Part shown: in pieces, positions 48,001 through 60,744 of the stretch | Layout: every line of letters begins with the position of its first letter | How positions within the stretch are numbered: position 1 is the first letter of the stretch | DNA from: Phyto melanocephala | Lineage: Eukaryota; Arthropoda; Insecta; Diptera; Rhinophoridae | Direction of reading: 5' to 3' | Assembly (NCBI GenBank): GCA_941918925.1 | Contig: OW799234.1 | Location: 133,900,895-133,964,894, forward strand | DNA length: 64,000 nt | Notes under the pieces: generated by a model | Told to the model about the DNA's origin: nothing | Seen by the model: the letters and a program-made list of their open reading frames with translations, nothing else | Databases searched by the model: none | Translations under genes and position numbers: made by a program

Positions 48001-49552
48001 AGTTATCATTTATGTAAGTTCGTTAACTTGATTCTGATGGTCAAGTCTTGAAAAAATTGTGCTCATACTTATTATATATGTGTATATATTAAGTCCTTTT
48101 ACTCCTGCAAGGAGCATAGGACCGCAATTATTGATATAAAAATATTTTCCCCCTAAAAGCTGTGTATTTGAGCGCAATTTTAAATTAATTAATGCGTGTG
48201 AATAGTTTTTTTTGTTCCTAAGTTTTCACAATTCGAAAAAACTACTCACGCGCACATCTCTAGCCTTAATTTGTAACCTGTAAGGAATTAGGCTTGTGCT
48301 AATCTCTTAATGGCATACTACACGAAAGTGTTTTAAGAGCTGTAAACAAAGAGTAACATATTACGAACATGAATAAAAATTACAAGTTTTTAGGTGTTTA
48401 GAAACGTTGTAGTTTTTCTGGTTTTTTATTATCATAATTTTTTTATTACTTCCTTGATTAATGTAAATTCAACATTTAACGCACAACTAAAGTTGTTGGT
48501 GTTGGAATTACAAGTTGAATTAAATTTAATTTTCATTTCACACTTTCAATTTAAAAATGATTTATAGACAAAATGAATCATTTATGACATCAATTAGTGA
48601 GATACTTTTGTTTGAGTTCAATTGATGGATGGCATTACATGGTCATTGAATATTCATTATCAATTGAAGAGTAAATATTGACATAAAATTCTTTTATTAT
48701 TAAACATGATTTTAAATTAAAAAAATTTGCATATAAATACAGGATAAAGCAACAGTTAATTGTTTTATTTATTTATTTTTTAACATTTAGGTATAGAATG
48801 GAATAAATGATAAGTGGAATCTTTAGATTAACCTGTGGTTGTGTTTTAGTATGTATTTGCATAAGAGGATTTTTTTACCCAAAAATGCATTGACGTTGTC
48901 AGTGCTTTTTATAACGATACTAACGAACCCTCTGCGCACTTCGTAGTGCAAAATATTAACTCAAATATTTTCAAATATTTCGAAAAGAATGCAGCGTTTA
49001 CTAAAATGGCTATAACTCATGAACCAACACACATACCGACACCGTTTTTTACATAAAATCCTTGGTATTGACGTCATATAAACTATGCAGAACAAAATCG
49101 TTTCACGCATTCCAGAGAACATCAATTACTAACACAATGCAACTTATTTTTATATATGTATGTATAGATACATTAGGCTACAAGCTCACGATGAAATATT
49201 CGTTTCTTGGGGCCACACTAATAAAATATATGCGTTCGTTGTTATTTTTTTTTTTTTTTTGCATTTTAATCAAATTACAAGCAACTTTGAATGAAAACGA
49301 ACATCCTTGTTGCAGACACGTGTTGCTTTTTAATGATATTTTTTGCTACAACTTTATGATAATTAGTTATATTTTCATAATACAACCTTAAATGTAATGC
49401 TAATATGTATAATATGCATAAATTTATACATATAATATATAAAAAAAATAATTACTAACTGTTTGTTTGTATCAATTGGAATTGTTGAAACAAAAATTTA
49501 TTAATTTTTGTAAACCAAGCAAACAAAATTTTTTTTGTGCGATTACATACTA
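45096..49552. other. Unrecognised AT-rich DNA
   Basis: A TTTA repeat run lies at 46465-46500, directly followed by ATAAAGCCTCATTAGGCC, which could be a LINE tail but no coding block supports it. The 109-codon frame at 49062 and others show no motif. A small inverted repeat with AGGACC lies near 47247. Confidence 0.4.
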
Positions 49553-49553
49553 A

Positions 49554-50366
49554 AGGGTGGTTAAATTTCAAAACCGATGTTGATTTTGAATAAAACACAA
49601 ATTATTTAGGAAATCGTTGTCATTTCTTTATATTAAATTTTAAATTTTAGGCTATATGTTCAATGCGATAATGACAGAATATCAAGGAAAAATTAGTCAT
49701 CCGATACTAGCTGAGTGGAATGCATTTTCGAAACCAGCTACGGTTTCATCATCAGCACTCTTTTGATCAGAACTACAGGTGTTATATGTATATATCAACT
49801 ATTTAACTCAGTATTCTATTGAAAATTTCATTTCTTTTCATTATAATAATATTGGTATGGTTCAATTTTGTATGGAATAAAATATCGGCGAAATGGCCGC
49901 CGCGACCTCGCCGGACACCTCCATCCGATGGTCCAAATTTTCAATGACGATGTTGATGTTCAATTGTTGGGCACTATGATGAGTCGACTTTGATTGCTCT
50001 TTTGCCTCACTAAGGCCAAAAACAGCAATGTTTCCCATTCATCGAACGAAGAAGGCATTCACAGATGTTCTCACATTTTATACTGAGCTGTTTTGCTGAA
50101 ATTTAAATATTTTTTACACTTCCCTATTGTGGACAAATTTAAACCATTATGTTGACCAAAAGAATCACGAAGTGCACGAAATATATTTTGATTTGAACTT
50201 CGATTTTCATAATAAGCCTGAATAACTTTAACGCGTTACTCGATTAATTATGTAGCTTTTCATGGTTCAAATTGAGTCAAATTAGTCTGAAATTGAGAAA
50301 TGTCAAATGAAGTGCAAAAAAAATCTGGTGTTTAGGTGCAACATCGGCCCTTAAAATTTAACCAGC
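49554..50366 (-). mobile_element. Stand-alone copy of the deleted mariner derivative
   Basis: Ends AAGGGTGGTTAAATTTC and the inverse of AAGGCTGGTTAAATTTT. The interior matches the derivative carried in HINEs at 31424 and 57878: TCCAAATTTTCAATGACGAT, CAATTGTTGGGC, and GCATTCACAGATGTTCTCAC. It has about 200 extra bases (49650-49850) of unknown origin. It lies outside any HINE, showing that the derivative could move by itself or was left behind. Confidence 0.75.
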
Positions 50367-52144
50367 CTTGAGATATTTTAATTTGTAGGCTTAAATTTAA
50401 CTTTCAGTTACAGAGCACTTAGAACAGTGTGATTGGTACCTTTTTTAAAATTGCGTTGTAAAATAAGAAGGCTAAAATATTATGATAAAATGGCAAATAC
50501 ATTTTGGGGATTTCCCTATTTGGAAATTTGTTCAAGAAATACAAAAGAGAACATAATTTTTGGTTTGTAAAATAGAATGTGTTAAAGATTGGAAGATATA
50601 CAGCGATTTGAATGATGGGGTTTTCACGACTCTTCTGTACAAATTTTAAAAATCTAGTAGGTTTTGCGGTTGACCCATTCGTCGGTTATCTAGTTGCGAA
50701 TGATTTTTTAATATAATCCAATTAACTGTGAATACGACATCTAAGACAGAAAAAACTAAAACCCAAAATTTTTTTAAGCAGGAATTTAAATTTTAAAATT
50801 TCACTCATTTTGTATTCAGTACCAAACACAAAAAACACTGAAAAAAAAAACATTTTATTTTTGGGTTTGTTACACACATATTGTTTACACATGATTTATA
50901 AGCAAATAAAATCGCTTACGACTCCTAACTTTTTAATGGTGTACTCTTCATTGCATTATCTTTTGTAATGTGAGTGTAAATGGCGTAATAAAAAATCGAC
51001 CTGCATATTGATATACAAGATTTAGTTTCATGTACAAAACCTTAAGAATTGAATTCAGACATCAGATTAGACCGACGTATATCCTAATATTTGAAATTCT
51101 ACGATTTTTTCATTATTTTTTCTATAAATCTACCAACAAAAAGTCTTGTAAATTTCTGATTTATATGTGAATTTAAAGTTATTTAGGAAACACTTATAAC
51201 GAAATTTTTTATTAAATAAATTCGTATTCGACTTTAATGCTGAACATGCATTTGTTTGGTTTTGTTGTTGTTTTTCATTTTCATATGAAATAAATATTAT
51301 AGAGTATAGATCTGTACCCTACTCCACCGTAGATATCGGTCGCCTAACTCTTAAAAAACTATGCCTTCAATTTTGAAAAATTCTGTGTCAGCTTCAGAAC
51401 TTCTTTTTTTAAATTTCCTTAAAGCTTAACTTCTTTTAATTTTAAACACCATTATAAATCACTTAAATAAAATTAATTTCTACTTTTATTATGGAATCTG
51501 CTTTATAGAAATTTAAAAACTAATGCAATTACTATTGTGACTGTTATAACCAACGTTAGGAGCTCATTCTCATTGTCTGGTCAATTTAAAAATACTGGTA
51601 TTTTTAAGAACCCTATAGGCAGCAAATAGGAGCGAGTCCCATGCAGTTGGATTGCGGTGAAACGAAATTTTCATCCTTTAGTTGATGCATGAGTTGGGAA
51701 TTTCATTTTTGATTGTGGCAACATAAAGTTCCTACTGGATATTATTATTTCTAATGATATATAGATCACGGATTGTAGTTCCTCAACGTTAAATGAAGAG
51801 GCTGTTGTAGTAAAATTGGCTGGTATAGAAGTAACTTTAAGTCCATATCTAAGGGTGACTGAGGATCAATTTGATTTGGGTAATTTTTGACGCGATATGG
51901 TTGGCCCATACAAGACGCCGGTCTTCCGGTAAATCCCAATGTACCGCACATGGTTCGGTTCCGGAACTTTTAACATTAATAATTTTTATTGGAGGATATG
52001 TTTCTCTTTTTTATAATCAGAAGCTATAATAACTTACTGTCTTGACTTGAAAGTTTTCATATAAATACATAGTGATAAAGCGCGTTTAACACTTGAGCTA
52101 CATCAAGCACAAAATTTCCAAAAATGCAATTGAATTTTTCTAAT
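50367..52144. other. Unrecognised AT-rich DNA
   Basis: The minus frame at 51766-51951 is proline/leucine-rich and in a less AT-rich patch, but I cannot assign it. Otherwise nothing recognised. Confidence 0.4.
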
Positions 52145-52305
52145 ATTTTTTCAATACCAAACAAACCGTGTGTATAAGAAATATTCTGGCAAAACTTGAT
52201 CGCCCTAGCTTTTCCGGTTCTAGCTCTATCGTGCTTTCAACAGAGGGATAGACGGACGGACATAGCTAGTTCGCCATGAAATGAAACCCCGATTTAGAAT
52301 ATGTT
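52145..52305 (+). repeat. HINE right-arm fragment
   Basis: Phrases ATACCAAACAAACCGTGTGT, ATTCTGGCAAAACTTGATC, CTCTATCGTGCTTTCAACAG and GACGGACGGACATAGCTAG appear in family order, then the match stops at CCCCGATTTAGAATAT, before the terminal hairpin. It abuts the RT scrap below. Confidence 0.75.
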
Positions 52306-52309
52306 ATGT

Positions 52310-52710
52310 GAACGCACTTTGTACCATTGGATGCGATTATTGGATTTTTATAAACACTGACAAATTCTGTATTGTCCGCAAAGGAAGTTGTATGGATCAC
52401 TTGACTTGTAGGGATATCTGCAGTAAATAAAAGTTGTAGAATGGGTCCGTGAATACTTCCCAGTGATACATCAGCGGAAACCTGATTTCGGGTTAAAATA
52501 ATATTTTTTTGATTTTATCTGAAAAAATCTACTAGTGCTATAGCGTTTTAATAATTTATGTGCATTATCGGCTTATACTTGGTCTTGTAAATAAATTCAT
52601 CAAACCAGACTTTATCGAACGCCTGTGATATGTCTATATAAATGGACAGAGCAGTTATAGCTTGTTCTCGAATGCTTCACGAATGAGTTTGTTTATTCTT
52701 TGCACTTGTT
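52310..52710 (-). pseudogene. Jockey-type reverse transcriptase fragment
   Basis: On the minus strand a frame reads SIYIDISQAFDKVWFDEFIY, the RT motif A of Jockey-clade LINEs. After a gap come VSADVSLGSIHGPILQLLFT, then ADIPTS and TTSFADNTEFVSVYKNP. These correspond to the AGVPQGSVLGP, TADIPT and FADDTA blocks. The active-site FADD is changed to FADN, and stops or frame changes break the reading. Endonuclease and ORF1 not found. Confidence 0.78.
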
Positions 52711-54064
52711 CAATACATTTACAACAATAACAATAAAATAATTAGTATTGTTTGAGCTAAGTAAAATAAGAAAATGAAATGCATATAAAGTTATATAAAT
52801 GACTCCATTATTAGCTCATTCGATACATGTGTAGTGTGTATTGCCTGATTCTGCTTCTACTCTTTTTTTTTTATTTTCTTAGAAAGTTTTTAAAACGTAC
52901 CATTTGGTTGCAGGCATACGGACATGCAGCTTGTGCTGTCAGAGTATGTGAAAGTTAATTTGCCACACATAAATACAACCTGTCATGTTGTTGCATGTTC
53001 TATAGCACATGAGAATAAAAATCTTGCCGCAATTTTAAAGGTGAAAATTTATTTTCAAATTAAATTGGTTGCATGAGTTTGCAGAAGCTTCAAAACAAAG
53101 GAAATATTTTTTAAACTTGTTTTTATGACATTAATTTCTTAAAGACATGAAATAAATCTTATGATTTACGAGGGATTTTTTTTTATTCTTTTGCGTACGA
53201 TTAAAATTACAATTTCTAAGTTAATTATGTTGTACATAAGTAATAATTTAAACTTTCGCGAAATAATAAGTACAAAAATTTTATTTTAAAATATTAAAAC
53301 GTATGAACAAAGAAAAACGCACTGGTAATTTACAAATCGCATGAGTTGTGAAATTATGTCAGTGTCAGTGAATAATAGTGTGAAAAGCCCTGCCAGGCTT
53401 TTCTCAGTATTTCTTCTAGGGAACTTTTGGAAAAAAATATTTCCTTGCTGTATTCACTGTTGCAACAATTAATTGTGTTTTAATCTTCTCTTGTATTTGT
53501 GTTAAAAATACATTTTGATAAAATTAAATAAAAAAACATACATTCATACATACATATTTACTAATGAACAACATTCGTTAAAGAAATTAAATCATGCACG
53601 ATACGTATATTGTTGAGTCATAACAAAATGATAATTAAATTTAAGTCCTTCACAAGGTAATGTTGTTATGTTTGTACCTTTAAAAACCGTTGTTATAATA
53701 TTTCTTAAACAAACTCCCTTATTTTTTACTGAAGATAAAAAGCAAAAGTGAAACTTTATTTATAACGACTCTTCATTGTGCTTAAAAAGCAACTTATTTA
53801 CCACAATATTAATTCTCTCTGTGTGTTACAGTTAAAGAATTTTTCAACATGGTTAAAGTTTATTACGTGTTACAGTTTTTTAGCTCCTCAAGTTTTAAGA
53901 GTAAAGTCTTATTCAGTTGTGTTTTATGATCAAAATGCTTCACTTTTATTAGTATAAATTTTTTTGTCCAGCATAGGATTACTGTTGGAGATAAGTTTAC
54001 CAGCAGATAAAAGTAAACTTTAAATGGTAAAAACAAGCATGTCAAATATTGCGTATTTTTTCAT
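52711..54064. other. Unrecognised AT-rich DNA
   Basis: No supported gene, repeat or RNA. Some CATA microsatellite at about 53540. Confidence 0.45.
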
Positions 54065-54165
54065 GTCGTCGGTAGGCTTGTAGTCTCCGGGTAACGAAGG
54101 GGTCGAAAAGAGACCCGTTTATGGCAAAGGTCTGCTTCGATATACCCCCTACACATAAGTATTCT
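54065..54165 (+). repeat. LINE 3' UTR fragment
   Basis: CTCCGGGTAACGAAGGGGTC, GAAAAGAGACCCGTTTATGG and TTCGATATACCCCCTACA match the 3' UTR at the end of the LINE fragment at 20630-20700 (minus strand) and, more distantly, 3800-3880. Confidence 0.65.
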
Positions 54166-56124
54166 TCAGATTATTTAAAAATTTATTGCACAGGATGGTC
54201 AAAGCAAAACTCACATTGAATGAATGAATGCTTTAAAATTATTCGCTCTTTTATTTTGGACACTATATTGGACAACCATGGGAGCAATTTTATTTTAATG
54301 ATTATTTTTCAGTTGTTTTTGTTTAGTTTTTCGCAGGTATTATCTTTGAGGCTACGGACTTGGAATTTGGTAAGCGTGTCTAAAAATTAATTAGAAGCTT
54401 GGAAATAAATAAATATACATTAGGGCTAAAAATGTTAGTTTTTGCCGTAAAAATAAGAAACAAAAGGGAAAGTCGTATTTTTTTCTCTCAAAAAATTATT
54501 GAGCGAATGTGCTGGCTTACAGTTAAATATGACGCACGCAGATATATGCAATATATGGATGGTCTTAAAGTTAAGTTGAACTAACACCCGAACAGATGGA
54601 CTTCATTGAATAAACATCTCCATATTTAAGCTTTCAGACAAAGCTATGTGTAGCCCTGGTACCACAGGTGAATGAATAAACAAAGTGTAGCCATAATTTC
54701 ATAATCAAGTTGGCACAAGTATTTCACTTTATTTGGTGAAAGACGCTTATGTACGAGTATTTTTGTGTTGGCGATATGTGAAACAATAGACTGATTGAAA
54801 TTTTTCAATCGATTTGCTGATTCTAGCCATCAATTATATTTCATTTATAAGTCAACACTTTGCACATTTAAAAAGAAATATTTAAAAGGAGAATGAATAA
54901 GGGTTTTTGAATTTCATTTAGCCAAAGAAAAGAAAAATTACTTAAAAAGATATAAACTTGTTTGGTTCGACTGTTGAAAAAACTGTGTTTTCTAACATTC
55001 GAATAAAATTTAAAATAAAAAATGCCAAAGAATATTTTACACTAAAAGATTCTTATTTAATACATTGGGATAATACAAAATAATATGCGATATCTTAAAC
55101 AAAAATTTAAATTTAATAACACTCTTAAAGATCCTTCGATTATATTTTATATCCAGATGAAAAGAATGAATGATATAACGGATTATTTTTCATTTTCAAA
55201 GGAGAAATACAGGCCTTTAAAAAGTCTAATACTCTTTTATATTGAATTTTTTTTATCTGATTCATAGCTTTAACATAAGTAACAAATATGTAGAGCAACT
55301 CTTATACATACACAAATATATTGAATCTATAAAATACCTCTTCCGCAAGCACAAAATATAAAACGTAAATATTCGTGTGGCACTAAAATAACTTTGTTAT
55401 CGCATCAAATCATCTTCTTTTTAGATTTTTATTTGTCAACACATATGTATGTATGTATGTACATGTGTGCTAACACTTACAATCGTTATTGTTATTTCCA
55501 AAAAATTCTTAAAAATACATACTTTATGCGCGTGTGTTTGTATGTACATATATGTGTTTATTTCCTATGTTAATATACATAAATTGAAATTTTCCTTCTT
55601 CGCAACCATCCCATCACCATCACCATTATTAGTATTTCTATTTTTTTTATTTACGTTTTTTTTTCGGGTTTAAGCTTCTTGAAGTTAAGAGCTTATTTCT
55701 CGTTGTGAATTTAAATGAATAAAATGTGGTTGTAAAACTTAAATTGACTGATATGACAAAGTGACTTAACTCATGCTATTTTTATTTTATAACAAGAGGC
55801 GTTTATGTAAAGATTTCGTTAAATTATCAGCACTATTAAGGTTCACATGAATGAGTATATGTACAGTGTAGTGTGCACACATACGTACATACAGAAACAT
55901 ATGTGATGCATACCAGTTGGCCATATCCCCAGCGATGGGTACAAGATGACGCTAGATCGTGAAAGACGCTTTAAGAACAACTCTACCCAATCGTGTAAGA
56001 CATTTTCAAACGAAGGTTATGTAACTTGTATTTTCATCGACGAGACTATAAAAAACAATGTCGCCAACGACAATTTTTTTGCTTTATTTTGTGCTAAATA
56101 AACACATATTTATTTAACATATTC
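54166..56124. other. Unrecognised AT-rich DNA with TGTA/TACA microsatellites
   Basis: A GTAT run lies at 55445-55465. Short frames at 54399, 55085 and 55449 show no motif. Confidence 0.45.
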
Positions 56125-56370
56125 ATATGCCCCAAAAATAGAGAATCTAATTCATTGCCAATCGTATGCCTTAGTTCTTAAAATGGAACTATCCGTTTGT
56201 TGTTCTATTATTTCTATTGCAAAAATCATAATTTCTTAGTGCTGACTGACATACTTATTTATATATCGAACCGAAATTCTGTAGGTACAAGATAAAGATT
56301 ATGCTGTCACAACTAAAATATGCGATTGGCAACGATTGGTGGTACTCACCATCGACACAGTTTGCACTGA
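56125..56370 (+). repeat. Dispersed repeat shared with 20160-20405
   Basis: Second copy of the repeat described at 20160: ATTCATTGCCAATCG at the left, CTATTGCAAAAATCATAAT, CGAAATTCTGTAGG and GCGATTGGCAACGATTGG with GGTACTCAC at the right. Confidence 0.6.
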
Positions 56371-57733
56371 TTATCTTTGAATGTTATTATTCTGTTGTCT
56401 AATGGTGTTTTCTTTTCTGACGTTAATGTTGCATTAATTCTGCCCTATGCCTTATTTTGTGTTCTTTTCTTAAAAATATGCAATATTATAAACGGGTGAC
56501 AAAAAGTGTTACATGTTGTACCCTGAATTAAATCAAAGGGTTAGAATATTGCACTTTTAACAGTTGATATTAAAAAGGAGAATTAAGTTTTTGTAGTGGT
56601 TAAAAATAATTTATGGTCTCAAATTATTAAAATGGAAGCAAGAAATGCAGTTTTACTTAAAAATACAACTATCATGTAAAAAGGGTGAAAATTTCTGTTC
56701 TATTCTGCTGATTATAAAGGTAGCATTTTGTTAGGGTGCAGGCGACCTTTGAAAAGTGTTTAACTATAAAAGGGCAACATTGTTTGTTAGAAAAGAAAAC
56801 ACCATAAGATCAACTAAACAATAAATTTTATTTTAAAGAAACGTTTGCCTTAATGTTTGTTTTTGATTATACAGAATACTTTTAAGAACTTATATCGCAC
56901 TTTAAAAATGATAAAAGGTAGCTATGTATGTCTAACATTGTCATCAGCAAAATGTAGTACATGATCAGCTGAGAAATTTGTTATAAGATAGGACGATAGT
57001 GACGGAGTTAGTGAAAAGTTTCATAACGTTTTGAAAGGAATAGTTAAATACAACGTCGTCTACTACGAATTTGCCAATTGGGATGTAAACATTATTTGAA
57101 GGCACTACAAACGCATAATTTTATCTACATAATCTTATATTACAAAAAGTTGGTTGTTATATATTTTTTTTACACAATTTTATTTGTTTCAATGTTTAAT
57201 ACTTTTTGAAACAATCTTCTGTAGCAGAACATATCCTAGGGGCTGTAAAGTGTGGGTGAGAAAGCGTTTTGGCTTTCCTACAGCCTCTTTTTTTTAAACG
57301 AAAACAATTTTCTACTTTTATTTAAACAGTAAATTTATTTGTTTTATTTTCTTAGAAGGACGGATGGCGCAAACGAAGTTTCTAGATATTTTTTCCTTTC
57401 AAACTCTTAGTTGAAATAACAAAACCTAAAATTTACTTCTGTAATAGCTTAATGGGGTGTTCTCTACAAAAATTAAAAAATAAATGAGCATCAATATATT
57501 TTACTTAAAGAAAATAAAAGTCAAACTTTTTTCTGTGTCACATAAATACGACAAAATGCTAGACTTAAGATAAAGTTTGATTAAGTATTTTGTAAAATTA
57601 AAAAAAGGAAAAGAAAAATATCAAAATCACGTGCTTAAAAAAATGATGTCCTGAATTACGCTGTGATAAATTGAAAACACTTGTTGTCAGAAGTTGTGTT
57701 TTTTCTGTCTCAATTTTTAGGAACTTAAAACAA
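56371..57733. other. Unrecognised AT-rich DNA
   Basis: No coding or element motif recognised. Confidence 0.45.
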
Positions 57734-57877
57734 ACAAGTAAGAGCACTATATTCGGCTGTGCCAAATCTTTTATACCCACCACCAATTTTGTGTACATTT
57801 AAAGCACAATATTTATTATTTTGTTAATCGCTATGGAATAATCACTTTATAATAAAATATGTATCACTTTCTTTGTA

Positions 57878-58485
57878 GAGGGTGGTTAAATTTTAAGGGC
57901 CCATGTTGAAGGTGAACTACACCTAGTCTTTAAATTTGTTTTCTGCATTTCATTTGACATTTCTCAATTTAAAACTTACTCAATTTGATCCGTGGAAGGA
58001 TACGCAAGTGAGCAACGCTTTAATGTTATTCAGGTTTTTTGAAAAATGGGCGTTCAAATCAAAATGCATTTTGTGCACTTCGTAATTCTTTTGATCAACA
58101 TAATCGTTCAAATTCGTCCACAATCGGGAGAATTGTAAAAAATATTTAAATTTCTGCAAAACAGGTCTGTATAAAATGTTAGAAAATCTGTGAATGCCTT
58201 CTTAGTTCGTTGAATGGGAACCACTGCTGGTTTTTGCGATAGTGTGGCAAAAGAGCAGTCAACGTCGCCTCATCATCATGCCCAACAATTGAGCATCAAC
58301 ATTGTCATTGAAAATTTGGACCATCAGATAGAGGAGTGGTGCCAAGGATGGGGGGCGGGGGCATTTGGCCGATATTTTTTTAAATACATAATTGAACCAT
58401 ACAAATATTATATTATAAAAAGAAATGATAATAACTTCTTAAACAATTTATGTTTTATTTAAAATCAACTTAAAATTTAACCACC
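57878..58485 (+). mobile_element. Deleted mariner derivative inside the HINE
   Basis: Bounded by AGGGTGGTTAAATTTTAAGG and its inverse. The plus strand keeps an N-terminal scrap (NGRSNQNAFCALRNSFDQHN) and a C-terminal scrap, INIVIENLDHQIEE, followed by a glycine-rich worn stretch and GRYFFKYI where mariners end in a GGHLADIIF-type motif. The catalytic middle is deleted. Confidence 0.78.
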
Positions 58486-58529
58486 CTTTTAACCTTCGAT
58501 ACGCTAGTAAAATGTTTTCATAAATTTAG

Positions 58530-59600
58530 TCCTTCAATGAAAGTGGGCGTTAAAGTAGGAGTATCAATTAAGTTTCTGCTAATAAATACAACTTAGATAT
58601 TTAAATATAGTCCTTTATTTTCCCAAAAACTTTGTCAATAGAGAAATGACATGAATTTAAGATAAACCGTCATATGGGAGGTAGGCGTTAAAGTGGGAGT
58701 GTCACCCAAACTTTTTGGCACAGCAATTGCATTGATTTGAAGGATATACCTAGCAAATTCGATAATCATACCTCTAATTTTGTCGGTTTTATGAGCTTTC
58801 AAATTTCATTAACGGTAGATAACGTGAAAAGTGGGCGTTATAGTAGGCGTGTCAAAGTTATTTTTGCTAATGAGTACAACTAAGGTATTTCAATATAGCC
58901 CTTTATTATTCCAAAATCCTTATTAATAGAGAAATTATATGAATTTTAGGTAAAACGTTATATGGGAGGTGGGCGTAAAAGTGGGCGTGGCACCTAAAGT
59001 TTCTGGCACAGTAATGACATTGCCTAGGGGGATATACCTAGCAAATTTAATCAATATACCTCTAATTTTGGCGGTTTTATGAGCTTTTAAATTTCATTAA
59101 CGGTAGATAACGTGAAAAGTGGGCGTTATAGTAGGCGTGTCAAAGTTATTTTTGTGAATGAGTACAACTTAGTTGTTTCAATATAGCCCTTTATTATTCC
59201 AAAATCTTTATTAATAGAGAAATTATATGAATTTAAGGTAAAACGTTATATAGGAGGTGGGCGTAAAAGTGAGCGTGGCACCTAAAGTTTCTGGCACAGT
59301 AATGACATTGCCTAGGGGGATATACGTAGCAAATTTGATCATCATACATCTAATTTTGGCGGTTTTATGAGCTTTTAAATATTATTAACGGTGCATAACG
59401 TGAAAAGTGGGCGTTATAGTAGGCGTGTCAAAGTTATTTTTGTGAATGAGTACAACTTAGGTGTTTAAATATAGCCCTTTGTTATTCCAAAATCTTTATT
59501 ACTAGCGAAATTATATGAATTTTAAGTAAAACGTCATATGGGAGGTGGGCGTAAAAGTGGGCGTGGCACATTAAATTTCCGTGTCAAAAAAGCGTGTCAC
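58530..59600 (+). repeat. ~288 bp tandem units inside the HINE
   Basis: Four units marked by AGGTGGGCGTAAAAGTGGGC-type phrases at about 58680, 58970, 59260 and 59545. The first is the most diverged. Each includes GGCGGTTTTATGAGCTTTTA and CGTGAAAAGTGGGCGTTATA. Confidence 0.85.
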
Positions 59601-60192
59601 CAAAAAGCAAAGTGTGCAAAATTTCAGAGTCGTACATCCAATTTTGTTGCTTTTATGACGTTTTTGTTTTTAAATATACCGAAAAATACACTGTGCGGTA
59701 TAAATTTTCGTACATTTTGATCGATAACTCCTCTCCTAATGCATAGATTTAGATAATTTTCAGGGAAAAATATTGTTTTTACTCAGGAAATATATATTCG
59801 GAGTTTCATGAGTCTACGTTAATGCGTTTGGACACAATTCTATTTTATTCGATGTTCGAAGGACACGGTTTTTTGGACCTACTCTTGCTTTTCGAGCTAT
59901 AACTCTCTTTCTAATATTCCGATTTAGCCCATTTTCAATACCAAACAAACCTTGTCTACAAGAAAGATTCTGGCAAAATTTGAGCCCCCTAGCTTTTTCG
60001 GTGCGACCTCTATCGTGCTTTCAACAGACGGACAGACGGACAGACGGACGGACATAGCTAGATCGTCATCAAATCAAACCCTGATTCAGAATATATATAC
60101 TTTATGGGGTCTAAAATGGATATTTCGATGTGTTACAAACGGAATGACAAAATGAATATACCCCCACCATTTTTTTGGTGGCGGGTATAAAA

Positions 60193-60740
60193 AGAACTTA
60201 AAAAAACGTAACAAACCAAAAAAAAAAAGATTGCCGATTTATGTAAAATAAAATCTTTGGGATTTTTCAATCAATAGCTAAGAGAAATAGATCAGATTTA
60301 CATAATATTTAAAAAAATGTCAAGCAGTATTTTATAGCATTTTTAAAAACTCCTGTTATAGGAGCATTGCACAGTGGAATTTTTCGCAAAATGTATGGTA
60401 ATGAATAAGGGATGTTTTTTTTATACGAAGCTTTAGGATGAAATAGAGCTTAAAACATAGATGCTCCTATTAGAGAGCAATCATTGGACAAATAAATTTT
60501 GGCATTAATATTTGAAGAAGGTTTCGACATTTTGTTGCCATGCCTGAATCGTCAGTAGGTCCCATTTTCACATTCTATTCACCAATAACGTACTGAATAA
60601 TTAACATTCAGGGTGATCATTTTTTTCCTATTTATTGGTATAATTAGTTTGAGTTTAATTTACCCAAAAAATAAAAAACAATTGAATAACAACAAAAAGC
60701 AGAGTAAGTTGACCAACGTTTAACGTTTGTCAGTAATTAT
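60193..60740. other. AT-rich DNA without recognised features
   Basis: Nothing supported. Confidence 0.45.
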
Positions 60741-60744
60741 AGTT

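Larger units (their letters stand above)
57734..60192 (+). mobile_element. Best-preserved long Helentron/DINE-1-like element
   Basis: Head ACAAGTAAGAGCACTATATT with CGGCTGTGCC, a mariner derivative at 57878-58485, four tandem units (58530-59600), a right arm with TCATGAGTCTACGTTAATGC, a GACGGACAGACGGACAGACG tract at about 60026, CTTTATGGGGTCTAAAATGG, AAACGGAATGACAAAATGAA and the terminal hairpin CCCCCACCA / TGGTGGCGGGTATA. No Rep, helicase or other gene is present, so it is non-autonomous. It is almost colinear with the inverted copy at 29742-32180. Confidence 0.85.

Noticed and set aside
49062..49391. 109-codon plus-strand frame
   Set aside because: Composition is like the AT-rich background (many Phe, Ile, Tyr), with no recognisable domain and no conserved flanks.
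51766..51951. Minus-strand frame in a less AT-rich patch, considered as a retroelement protease or endonuclease piece
   Set aside because: No catalytic or structural motif could be matched, so it was left as unrecognised.
58530..59600. Regular ~288 bp repeats considered as a CRISPR-like array or a gene family
   Set aside because: Units are contiguous with no unique spacers, belong inside a mobile element and encode nothing; the host is a eukaryote.
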